DNA of 7,062 nt from Pseudomonadota bacterium (GTDB lineage Bacteria > Pseudomonadota > Alphaproteobacteria > Acetobacterales > Acetobacteraceae): contig JAKBCB010000187.1 of NCBI GenBank assembly GCA_021808185.1, positions 1 through 7,062 of the forward strand. The letters are read 5' to 3'. Numbering within the stretch: the first letter of the stretch is position 1; each line of letters opens with the position of its first letter. The notes under the pieces are model-generated. The model ran no database searches. It worked only from the letters and a program-made list of their open reading frames with translations, and was not told where the DNA came from. A program made the translations under genes and the position numbers. Positions 1 through 5,233 of the stretch are shown here, one piece after another.

Positions 1-142
1 GCACCCAGTCGTGCTCGCGCAGGAAGATTTCCCGCCGCTCGGCCATCGGCACATGCGGCAGCAGCGGCCCGCCGCCGGCGACCACGCGCACCGGGTTGCC
101 GCAGGTATGGGCGTCGATACAGAGGAAAGTGTGCCGTGCCAT
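1..142 (-). CDS. Proline racemase / 4-hydroxyproline epimerase family enzyme, N-terminus only
   Basis: Only the first 47 codons are inside the window; the gene runs off the left edge. Read from the ATG at 142 on the complement, the protein has an HTCGNPVRVV motif at residues 12-21, a GGGPLL stretch at 23-28 and FLREHDWV at 40-47. This pattern is typical of the N-terminal substrate-binding region of the proline racemase family (Pro_racemase, PF05544). The family comprises proline racemases, 4-hydroxyproline 2-epimerases and trans-3-hydroxyproline dehydratases, cytoplasmic enzymes of proline and hydroxyproline metabolism. The catalytic cysteine and the residues that separate these activities lie further into the protein and cannot be seen, so the exact reaction is undecided. 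The start is supported by the motif beginning a few residues after the ATG. There is only a weak AGGAACAGG purine stretch upstream. The gene is transcribed away from the rest of the window and has no evident link to the pilus locus. Confidence 0.85.
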   Translation of the reverse strand, partial: MARHTFLCIDAHTCGNPVRVVAGGGPLLPHVPMAERREIFLREHDWV

Positions 143-298
143 GTCCGTGTCGCCTGTTCCTGCGGCGATGATGCCGCCCGGCCGGGCGGCGCGCCATCCC
201 CGGCGCACGCGGCCGGCCCGCGCGCATCGCGCTGGCGTCGCGGTCGGGCGATGTTGCATCCTTTTTCCCCTTCGGCTTGGCCGTCGCATCGGTGTTCC

Positions 299-982
299 AT
301 GCCAGTGCCGCGCACCGCGTCCCGGGAGGTCGGGCTTGCCGTCCAGGAGCCGCGCGCCGTCTTGCTTGCGATGGCGCCGATCCTGTCGGGTGCCGCGGTA
401 CCGTGGCTGCTCTGGGCCTCGCTCGGGCGGGTCAATTCGCGCGAACTGGCGGCCGCGGGGCTGATCTCGATGGCTGCCTATCTGCGCATGGTCTGGCTGA
501 TCGGCGCGCATGAAAGCGAGGCGCGCCGCCGCCTCGGCCGCCGCTATCTGGCCCCGGGGCCGCGCATCGCGCTGGCGTTGTGCGGCGGGCTGGTCGTCGC
601 GGTGATGGCGCCCGGGCTGTCGGCCGCCGCACTGATCCAGTCGGTCGGGCTGCCACGCGCGGCCGGCGTGGTGCGCTCGTACACCTCGGCGGCGCTGGCC
701 GAGCTGGGCGGCACACTCAACCTCTCGGGTGTTGCTCTCAGCGGCGGGCCGATGCGGCTGGCCCCCGACGGCAGCGCGCACCTGCTGGACCGCGACGGAG
801 TGGCCCTGCCGGTCGCCTTGTCCTGGCAGCCACGGGCGGGCGGGCTGTGCATCCTGATCGACGCCATCATCGGTGATGCCTGCCTGTCCCTCGACCCGCG
901 CTCCGGCCGGCTGAGCGATGGCGGGCGCGAGGTCGGGCGGGTCACCTCGGTCGGCATTGGCGGAGGCGGGCGACGGCATTAG
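299..982 (+). CDS. Unrecognised membrane protein with about three hydrophobic segments
   Basis: I do not recognise this gene. The frame has strong G/C third-position preference, and the opposite-strand frame reads as a shadow. From the ATG at 299 the product is 227 aa. Hydrophobic segments lie at about residues 20-42, 49-69 and 89-113, with an Arg-rich stretch (EARRRLGRR) between the second and third. A soluble tail of about 110 residues follows. It has two cysteines 11 residues apart (184 and 195), which could form a disulphide if the tail is extracytoplasmic, and it ends in a GGGGRRH run. The start is uncertain. An in-frame ATG at 251 would add 16 residues, but those codons have poor third-position bias. 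The frame is open back to base 11, where it only mirrors the epimerase gene. No good Shine-Dalgarno precedes either ATG. It lies about 880 bases before flp, so a pilus role is possible but unsupported. Confidence 0.6.
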   Translation: MPVPRTASREVGLAVQEPRAVLLAMAPILSGAAVPWLLWASLGRVNSRELAAAGLISMAAYLRMVWLIGAHESEARRRLGRRYLAPGPRIALALCGGLVVAVMAPGLSAAALIQSVGLPRAAGVVRSYTSAALAELGGTLNLSGVALSGGPMRLAPDGSAHLLDRDGVALPVALSWQPRAGGLCILIDAIIGDACLSLDPRSGRLSDGGREVGRVTSVGIGGGGRRH

Positions 983-1314
983 CCGGCGAAGCGGCGCGCC
1001 ATGCGATGAGAGCCGCTGCACAGAATGCGACGGTGCCCCGCGTGTACGGCATGGCGCCCGGGCAGCAGGCTTCTCTCTCGCCAGGAGATGTCGGGTTTGT
1101 CTTACGGACCCGGCACGCGGATTTTGAGACCCGGATCGATGGCGTGCTGATCGCGGCCATCTGTGGCGTGCCGGACTCACCTAAGAAAAATAAGATGTAT
1201 CAATGCGTTTAGCGGATTGTGGGCCACCCGCTATGCTCGCCATGCTGTGCGCTGGGCGGGCGGATGCCTCTGCGCGACCCGGTCCGGGCGACCCGTATGC
1301 CAAGACATCGAATG

Positions 1315-1337
1315 CATGATTGGAGAATAGAATCATG
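1315..1337. repeat. Inverted repeat CATGATT-N9-AATCATG
   Basis: Two perfect 7-base arms, 1315-1321 and 1331-1337, flank a 9-base spacer in the gene-poor region. The dyad could be a protein-binding site, with arm centres 16 bp apart (about one and a half helical turns), or a weak hairpin in RNA. No gene starts directly beside it, so its target is unknown. The ATG at 1335 that it contains opens only a four-codon frame. Confidence 0.4.
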
Positions 1338-1511
1338 GATAGGAAATGAGTTCCTGGATGGTGGCGGTGGAATGTCGCCAATCGGCCAATACCGAAGTAT
1401 CGCGCGTAAGCAAGACGGAGCGGCGGAGCAGAGAATTGAGAATTTCGTCCCGCCATGATGGGGAAACATCCGCGTCCAGCAGGACATTTGTCGCGCGCGG
1501 CAGGGCGAATT

Positions 1512-1526
1512 TTAAGATTTGTTCAA
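1512..1526 (+). promoter_or_regulatory. Possible CtrA-like box, TTAA-N7-TCAA
   Basis: TTAA (1512-1515), seven bases, then TCAA (1523-1526) matches the alphaproteobacterial CtrA consensus TTAA-N7-TTAA at seven of eight positions. CtrA controls Flp-type pilin genes in Caulobacter. The site lies about 340 bases ahead of flp in an AT-rich patch, where such matches arise easily by chance. A second partial motif, TTAACCGT, lies at 1737-1744 and resembles the CtrA half-site TTAACCAT. Confidence 0.2.
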
Positions 1527-1808
1527 TGGTTATACGACAAAGTGATGAAAATGTTCCATGCGACGCGGTGCCGCTCGGCTTCCCCCGCGGCGCGAGCCAG
1601 CGGCGTGCGGGCCAGGGCTGCATCCGCTGCGTTGCGCGATACGGACGAGCGCGAAAGACAAAAAAAAATACATTGGACTGATTTTTTGTCGTTTACGGAC
1701 CCGTTATCTGGGAGTAAAAAGTCATCAAGGACATCGTTAACCGTTCGATAGGCTTCGGCGGGTGTGGTGACGAAGACCCCATTCCGGTCGGATTTTGGAG
1801 GCGGGGCT

Positions 1809-1831
1809 GGTCTCAGCGGGATCGGTCTCAG
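1809..1831 (+). repeat. Direct repeat of GGTCTCAG in the flp leader
   Basis: GGTCTCAG occurs at 1809-1816 and again at 1824-1831, a 15-base period. It lies 35-57 bases ahead of the flp start. A repeated octamer in this position could be a regulator-binding tandem site or an RNA element in the leader. Nothing in the sequence names the factor. Confidence 0.45.
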
Positions 1832-1851
1832 TGCACGAAACAACCTCGCAA

Positions 1852-1864
1852 TAGGAGTTCCTCC
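1852..1864 (+). promoter_or_regulatory. flp ribosome binding site, possibly self-paired
   Basis: AGGAG at 1852-1856 sits nine bases ahead of the ATG at 1866 and fixes that start over an upstream in-frame ATG at 1764. The bases just after it, CTCC (1860-1863), are complementary to the GGAG core (1853-1856) across a three-base loop. A short hairpin could therefore cover the site. Confidence 0.6.
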
Positions 1865-1865
1865 C

Positions 1866-2039
1866 ATGCTCACTTCCCTGATTTTGCTGGTTCAGAACCT
1901 GCGCGCCGACAAGCGTGGCGTCACCGCGCTCGAGTACGGCCTGATTGCTTCGCTGATCGCGGTGGCGATCATCGCGGCCATTACCGGGCTCGGGACCGGC
2001 ATCGCGAGCACGTTCAACAATATTTCCAGCCATCTCTAA
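1866..2039 (+). CDS. flp: Flp-family type IVb pilin precursor
   Basis: This 57-aa protein is the major subunit of the Tad pilus (Flp/Fap family, PF04964). It has an 18-residue leader ending in K16-R17-G18, a prepilin cleavage point between G18 and V19, and the family hallmark VTALEYG with Glu23 and Tyr24 (Glu at position 5 of the mature protein). A hydrophobic alpha helix follows (about residues 25-46). The mature pilin would be only 39 residues, normal for Flp. In the family the leader is cleaved by a TadV/CpaA peptidase, here encoded by the next gene, and the helices pack into the pilus core. The start at 1866 is set by the AGGAG site and by the usual leader length; a longer in-frame reading from 1764 would give an implausible leader. 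It is the first gene of the cluster and likely the most highly expressed. Confidence 0.96.
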   Translation: MLTSLILLVQNLRADKRGVTALEYGLIASLIAVAIIAAITGLGTGIASTFNNISSHL

Positions 2040-2067
2040 AATGGCCGGCCTGGGGTGACAGGTTCGC

Positions 2068-2096
2068 GGTCGCCCCGGGTCCGGTCGATCGCGACC
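2068..2096 (+). other. Inverted repeats between flp and cpaA
   Basis: GGTCG (2083-2087) and CGACC (2092-2096) form a perfect 5-bp stem with a four-base loop. The same right arm can instead pair as GCGACC (2091-2096) with GGTCGC (2068-2073), giving two mutually exclusive stems. There is no T-run after it, so this is not a standard intrinsic terminator. It could stabilise the flp transcript or reduce read-through into cpaA, a common need when pilin must exceed assembly proteins. Confidence 0.35.
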
Positions 2097-2110
2097 TTCT
2101 CGGCCGGGTC

Positions 2111-2620
2111 ATGGTTCCTGTGGTGATCCCGGTGCTTGTTGCCATCGGGTTGGCTCTGCTGCTTGGCGCGGCGCTGCACGACATTGCCGTGCGCACCGTG
2201 CCGAACTGCGTTCCGGCGGCCCTCGCAGGGCTTGGCTTGGCCGCGCGCGTGCTGGCCGGCGACGTCTGGCTCGGGCTGGTGGTGGCGGGTGTGGTGTTTC
2301 TGGCGGCCGCCCTGCTGTGGTGGCGCGGCATGATGGGCGGTGCCGACGCCAAACTGCTCGGCGCCGTCGCGCTGCTCGCGCCGCCCGGTAGAATACCGGA
2401 TCTGCTGCTGACGGTCGCGCTGTGCGGGGGGGTGTTGGCAATATTTTATCTGCTGATGTCGTATCTGGTGGCGCGGCCGGCGCCGGGGCCGCGGCGTACA
2501 TTCGTCGGCCGGCTTGCCAAGGCGGAACGATGGCGCTTGAGTCGGCGCGGGCCTTTGCCCTATGCCACTGCAATAGCAGGAGGCAGTATGATCGTCCTCT
2601 TCACCGTGGTGGCGGGCTGA
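2111..2620 (+). CDS. cpaA: Prepilin peptidase, TadV/CpaA type (A24 family)
   Basis: A 169-aa polytopic inner-membrane aspartic peptidase (Peptidase_A24, PF01478) that removes the leader from the Flp prepilin. The two catalytic aspartates are visible: Asp24 in HDIAVRTVPN (residues 23-32) and Asp79 in MMGGADAKLLGA (74-85). The C-terminal PYATAIAGG matches the PYxxAIAxG segment of this group. Hydrophobic stretches fall at about 4-22, 33-49, 52-70, 82-90, 99-117 and 151-169. It lacks the N-methyltransferase domain of PilD-type enzymes, as expected for TadV/CpaA. The residue before Asp79 is Ala where the general motif (GxGD) has Gly. The ATG at 2111 is the only suitable start although no clear Shine-Dalgarno precedes it; the frame stays open upstream without another start codon. 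It ends 6 nt before cpaB. Confidence 0.93.
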   Translation: MVPVVIPVLVAIGLALLLGAALHDIAVRTVPNCVPAALAGLGLAARVLAGDVWLGLVVAGVVFLAAALLWWRGMMGGADAKLLGAVALLAPPGRIPDLLLTVALCGGVLAIFYLLMSYLVARPAPGPRRTFVGRLAKAERWRLSRRGPLPYATAIAGGSMIVLFTVVAG

Positions 2621-2626
2621 AACACG

Positions 2627-3487
2627 ATGCTCGTCCGGGTTGTTCTGGTTCTGTTGGTTGGTCTCGGGTTGCTCGGTCTGGTGGGCGCGTTCTTGCTGTC
2701 GCAACAGCAACAGACCGCGCCGACGCCGGTGGTAAACGCGCCCCCGCCGCCAGCACATGTGCTGGTCACCGCGCGCACCGTGCGAGCCGGAGCGTTGATC
2801 GTGCCCGAGGACATGGAATCGTCCGCGATCGAAGAGGATAAAATTCCGCCCGGCGCGATCCGCGACACGCCGGAAGGCCGGCAGCAACTGCGCGGGGCGA
2901 TGCTCCGCCGCTCGCTGGGGGCCGCCGAGCCGTTCCTGCCGGGCGACTTCCTCTCGCCCGGCGACCGTGGTTTCCTGGCGGCGGTGCTGGAGCCGGGGAT
3001 GCGCGCGATCACCATCGGGGTGGACGCGGTAACCGGCACGGCGGGGCTGATCTGGCCGGGCGACCGAGTCGATCTGCTGCTGACGCAGAGCATCGAGGGG
3101 GCCGACCTGCCGCCCGATCATCGGGTGGCGGGGGAGACGCTGATGGAGGATGTGCGGGTGATCGCCGTCGATCAGCAACTGGTGCAGGGGGCGCAGGCCG
3201 GCGCCGGGGGCGGGGCCGGCAACCGCACCATCACGCTGGAAGTCTCGCCCGTCGATGCGGAGCGGATCGAGGTCGGAGCTCGCCTCGGCAGGCTGTCGCT
3301 GACGGTACATCCGGCGGCGCCGGTCGCCGTGGCCGCCGGCGAGCCCGCGGTGACGCCGGAGTCGCCGCAGCCGGTGTTCGCGGGCGATGTCTCGGCGGCG
3401 CTGCGGCCGCGCGGGCCATCTTCCAAGGCCACCACGTCGGTCAAGGTGTTCCGGGGAGCGGGCGATCCGGTCGAGTATAAGTTCTAA
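2627..3487 (+). CDS. cpaB: Tad pilus assembly protein CpaB/RcpC
   Basis: A 286-aa periplasmic accessory protein of the Tad secretin. An N-terminal membrane anchor spans residues 4-24, followed by a Gln- and Pro-rich linker (26-42). A SAF domain (PF08666) starts at about 44 with HVLVTARTVRAGALIVPEDM. An RcpC domain (PF16976) begins at about 125, with RAITIGVDAVTGTAGLIWPGD followed by VDLLLTQ, and continues through the TITLEVSPVDAERIEVGARLGRLSL segment near 204-228. The C-terminus ends with a short beta-like VKVFRG segment. In the family, CpaB binds the outer-membrane secretin complex and is thought to gate or stabilise it, with SAF domains possibly touching peptidoglycan. The gene starts 6 nt after cpaA and its stop overlaps the Shine-Dalgarno of cpaC. 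A clear ribosome binding site of its own is lacking, suggesting translational coupling to cpaA. Length is normal for the family. Confidence 0.93.
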   Translation: MLVRVVLVLLVGLGLLGLVGAFLLSQQQQTAPTPVVNAPPPPAHVLVTARTVRAGALIVPEDMESSAIEEDKIPPGAIRDTPEGRQQLRGAMLRRSLGAAEPFLPGDFLSPGDRGFLAAVLEPGMRAITIGVDAVTGTAGLIWPGDRVDLLLTQSIEGADLPPDHRVAGETLMEDVRVIAVDQQLVQGAQAGAGGGAGNRTITLEVSPVDAERIEVGARLGRLSLTVHPAAPVAVAAGEPAVTPESPQPVFAGDVSAALRPRGPSSKATTSVKVFRGAGDPVEYKF

Positions 3488-3496
3488 GGGGTTGGA

Positions 3497-4885
3497 ATGT
3501 TGAAGCGCCTAGCCGCCACGGTCCTGATGGGCTTCCTGCTTGTCGCCGCTCTGGCGACGGGGCGGGCGGCGCTGGCGGCGGGCGACCACACGCTGGTGCT
3601 CGAGGCCGGGTCGGGCAAGATCGTGCGCGCGGGCCGGCCCATTGCGAACCTGTTCGCCGCCGACCCCAAGGTGGCGGAGGTACGCCCGGCCAGCACCACC
3701 AGCGTGTTCGTCTTCGGCGTCGCCGCCGGCCGCACAACGATCGCCGCCTTCGACGACGCGGGCGAGATCATCACCCAGTACGACGTCGTGGTGCGCCCCT
3801 CCGCCTACGCGTCGGGTGAGGCCAAGCGCATGGCCACGGCGGCGCTGCCGGGCGGCAATGTTTCATATGAATCCACGCCGAATTCCATGAGCATCACCGG
3901 CCGCGTGGCCACCCCCGCCGACGCCGAGCGCGCCGCCGCGATCGCCAAAAGCATGGTGGGCGACAAGCAGACGCTCGATAACCGGCTGGCGGTGGACCTG
4001 CCGGTGCAAGTGAACCTGCGCGTGCGCATCGCCGAGATCTCGCGCGAGGTGACGCGGCAGCTTGGCATCAACTGGGCGGCGCTGGGCAGCATCGGGCGCA
4101 TCGGCGTCTCCGCCTTCCTCGGCAGCAACCTGTCTTCCACCAACGCGCAGCCCGGCCAGTTCGGGATCAACTCGGTCAGCGGGCGTTCCGCCAACGCGAT
4201 CCTCGACCTGCTGGCGGAGGACAACCTCGTCACCATCCTGGCCGAACCGAACCTGACGGCGCGCTCGGGCGAGACCGCGAGCTTCCTGGCTGGCGGCGAG
4301 TTCCCCGTGCCGGTGGCCGGCGGCGGGGCGGGTGTTGGGAGCGTCCCCGTGGTGACGGTGCAGTTCGAGCCGTACGGCGTGTCGCTGGCGTTCGTGCCGA
4401 CGGTGCTGTCCAGCGACCGGATCAGCATGCGGGTGCGCCCCGAAGTGAGCGAGCTGACCACGACCGGCGCGGTCTCGGTGCCCTTGACCGGCTCCGCCAC
4501 GGTGACGATCCCGGGCCTGACGGTGCGCCGGGCGGAAACCACGGTGGAACTGGGCAGCGGGCAGACCTTCGCCATCGCCGGCCTGCTGTCGAAAAGCTTC
4601 AACACGAGCATGACCGGGCTGCCCTATCTGGGCGAGTTGCCGGTGCTGGGCCCGCTGTTCAAATCCGATTCGTTCCTGCGCGACGAGAGCGAACTGGTCA
4701 TCCTGGTGACGCCGTATCTGGTCAAGCCGGTCAGCGTGGCGAGTACGATGCACACGCCGATGGATGGGTTCACGCCGCCCAATGACATCGACCGCAACAT
4801 CTTCCTGCGCCAGCGCGGCCAGACCGACGGCGCGACGGACACCGACGGCCGGCAGCTAGGAGACGCCGGGTTCCTGTTGAACTGA
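3497..4885 (+). CDS. cpaC: Tad pilus outer-membrane secretin CpaC/RcpA
   Basis: A 462-aa outer-membrane channel through which the Flp pilus exits. A Sec signal peptide covers residues 1-27 (MLKRLAA..., cleavage likely after ALA). The pilus-specific N-terminal domain (PF13629 type) spans about 32-102, and a BON-like segment at about 120-155 includes SITGRVATPADAERAAAIA. The secretin core starts near 172 with VQVNLRVRIAEISREVTRQLGINW. Its C-terminal barrel includes LTVRRAETTVELGSGQTF from 341, then GLPYLGELPVLGPLF and SELVILVTPYLVKPV. The tail carries MDGFTPPNDIDRNIF, the usual CpaC ending. No lipobox is present, so it likely relies on partner lipoproteins such as the next gene product. AAGGGG (3486-3491) overlaps the cpaB stop and sits 5 nt before the ATG, confirming the start. 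Confidence 0.95.
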   Translation: MLKRLAATVLMGFLLVAALATGRAALAAGDHTLVLEAGSGKIVRAGRPIANLFAADPKVAEVRPASTTSVFVFGVAAGRTTIAAFDDAGEIITQYDVVVRPSAYASGEAKRMATAALPGGNVSYESTPNSMSITGRVATPADAERAAAIAKSMVGDKQTLDNRLAVDLPVQVNLRVRIAEISREVTRQLGINWAALGSIGRIGVSAFLGSNLSSTNAQPGQFGINSVSGRSANAILDLLAEDNLVTILAEPNLTARSGETASFLAGGEFPVPVAGGGAGVGSVPVVTVQFEPYGVSLAFVPTVLSSDRISMRVRPEVSELTTTGAVSVPLTGSATVTIPGLTVRRAETTVELGSGQTFAIAGLLSKSFNTSMTGLPYLGELPVLGPLFKSDSFLRDESELVILVTPYLVKPVSVASTMHTPMDGFTPPNDIDRNIFLRQRGQTDGATDTDGRQLGDAGFLLN

Positions 4886-4894
4886 GGGCACGCC

Positions 4895-5233
4895 ATGAGA
4901 CGCTACCTGACATTGGTGGGAGTGCTGGCGACACTCGGCGGCTGCGCCGCGCTGGTGGACCCGTTCCAGCGCGAGGGAACCTACGTCTCCACCGGGGTGA
5001 ACGACGACAATCTGCGCGCCATGATTGTCAACCCGGTCGATCTGCAGCACGGCACCGGCCCTGCCGACACGCTCGGCGTGACCTCGGCGACGGCCGTCTC
5101 ACGGCTGCGCAACGACAACGTCAAGGCGCTGCCCGATAGCACGCTGTCGCAGATCGGCAGCAGCGCGGGCAGCGGTGGCCAGGGTGGTGGCGGTGGTGGT
5201 GGTGGCGGCGCGGCCGTCGGAGGGGCGCCGTGA
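4895..5233 (+). CDS. cpaD: Short CpaD-like lipoprotein of the Tad pilus
   Basis: A 112-aa predicted outer-membrane lipoprotein. Its signal sequence ends in the lipobox L14-G15-G16-C17, with Cys17 the likely lipidated residue. The segment NDDNLRAMIVNPVDLQHG followed by TGPADTLGVTSATAVSRLR resembles the C-terminal part of CpaD proteins (PF09476), where an N-terminal Asn-Leu pair, an (A/V)NPxDL core and a GPAD-type turn recur. Typical CpaD proteins are roughly twice as long, so this one looks reduced to the conserved tail. Residues 94-111 are almost all glycine with a run of nine. CpaD is placed with CpaC and CpaB at the outer membrane. The position between cpaC and cpaE is exactly that of cpaD in alphaproteobacterial loci. 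GAGGG (4884-4888), overlapping the cpaC stop, supports the start. The assignment rests on context plus the short motif match. Confidence 0.75.
   Translation: MRRYLTLVGVLATLGGCAALVDPFQREGTYVSTGVNDDNLRAMIVNPVDLQHGTGPADTLGVTSATAVSRLRNDNVKALPDSTLSQIGSSAGSGGQGGGGGGGGGAAVGGAP
5183..5209 (+). repeat. GGT/GGC tract coding polyglycine in cpaD
   Basis: Nine consecutive glycine codons, six GGT and three GGC, form a simple tract near the 3' end of the CpaD-like gene. Slippage by three bases would change the tail length without breaking the frame. Slippage by one or two would alter the last residues and the stop/start junction with cpaE. Confidence 0.8.
5219..5225 (+). promoter_or_regulatory. cpaE ribosome binding site, decides the ATG start
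   Basis: GGAGGGG is a strong Shine-Dalgarno formed by the Gly-Gly codons near the end of the CpaD-like gene. It is 7 nt from the ATG at 5233 but only 4 nt from the alternative GTG at 5230, favouring the ATG. Confidence 0.7.

Larger units (their letters stand above)
983..1865. other. Long gene-poor region of lowered GC ahead of flp
   Basis: This stretch of about 880 bases holds no gene I can support. Short ORFs exist in several frames, but none has a recognisable domain or a convincing start. From about 1180 to 1750 the sequence is visibly less GC-rich than the genes on either side, with AT-rich patches near 1505-1555 and 1655-1740. The latter includes a run of nine A at 1660-1668 and six T at 1682-1687. 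Structures seen are an inverted repeat at 1315-1337, CtrA-like motifs at 1512-1526 and 1737-1744, a direct repeat at 1809-1831, and a minus-strand reading frame (1333-1623) with protein-like composition. The last part is probably the flp promoter and leader. The remainder may be regulatory DNA or the remains of a decayed or acquired gene. Confidence 0.6.
1673..1865 (+). promoter_or_regulatory. Probable flp promoter and leader region
   Basis: The AT-rich stretch directly ahead of flp is the likeliest place for its promoter, but I see no clean -35/-10 pair. TTGGAC at 1673-1678 and TTATCT at 1704-1709 are too far apart (25 bases). TTTACG at 1692-1697 with TAAAAA at 1715-1720 has 17-base spacing but poor match quality. 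The GG/GC spacing of a sigma-54 promoter is not met either. The run of nine A at 1660-1668 could act as an upstream activating element. The leader contains the GGTCTCAG direct repeat (1809-1831) and ends in the flp ribosome binding site. Confidence 0.4.

Noticed and set aside
11..298. N-terminal extension of the unknown membrane protein back to base 11
   Set aside because: The first part is antisense to the proline racemase family gene, which has a clear N-terminal motif on the other strand. The extension is Arg/Ala/His-rich without domain features.
1006..1212. 68-codon + strand frame after the unknown membrane protein gene
   Set aside because: Parts have tolerable codon bias, but there is no ribosome site, no domain and a frayed AT-rich end. 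Not enough to call a gene.
1660..1687. A9 and T6 runs as an intrinsic terminator on either strand
   Set aside because: No GC-rich hairpin precedes the T-run on either strand; they more likely belong to the promoter region.
1764..1865. Longer flp reading from the ATG at 1764
   Set aside because: It would put 34 extra residues before a normal Flp leader. The AGGAG site and typical leader length favour 1866.
2036..3310. 424-codon open frame on the minus strand
   Set aside because: It mirrors cpaA and cpaB, both supported by clear family motifs; the product is low-complexity His/Arg/Gln-rich.
3863..4753. 296-codon open frame on the minus strand
   Set aside because: It is the shadow of the cpaC secretin core.
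5230..5232. GTG as the cpaE start
   Set aside because: It would leave only four bases after the GGAGGGG site; the adjacent ATG at 5233 has better spacing and gives a standard TGATG overlap. The difference is one residue.
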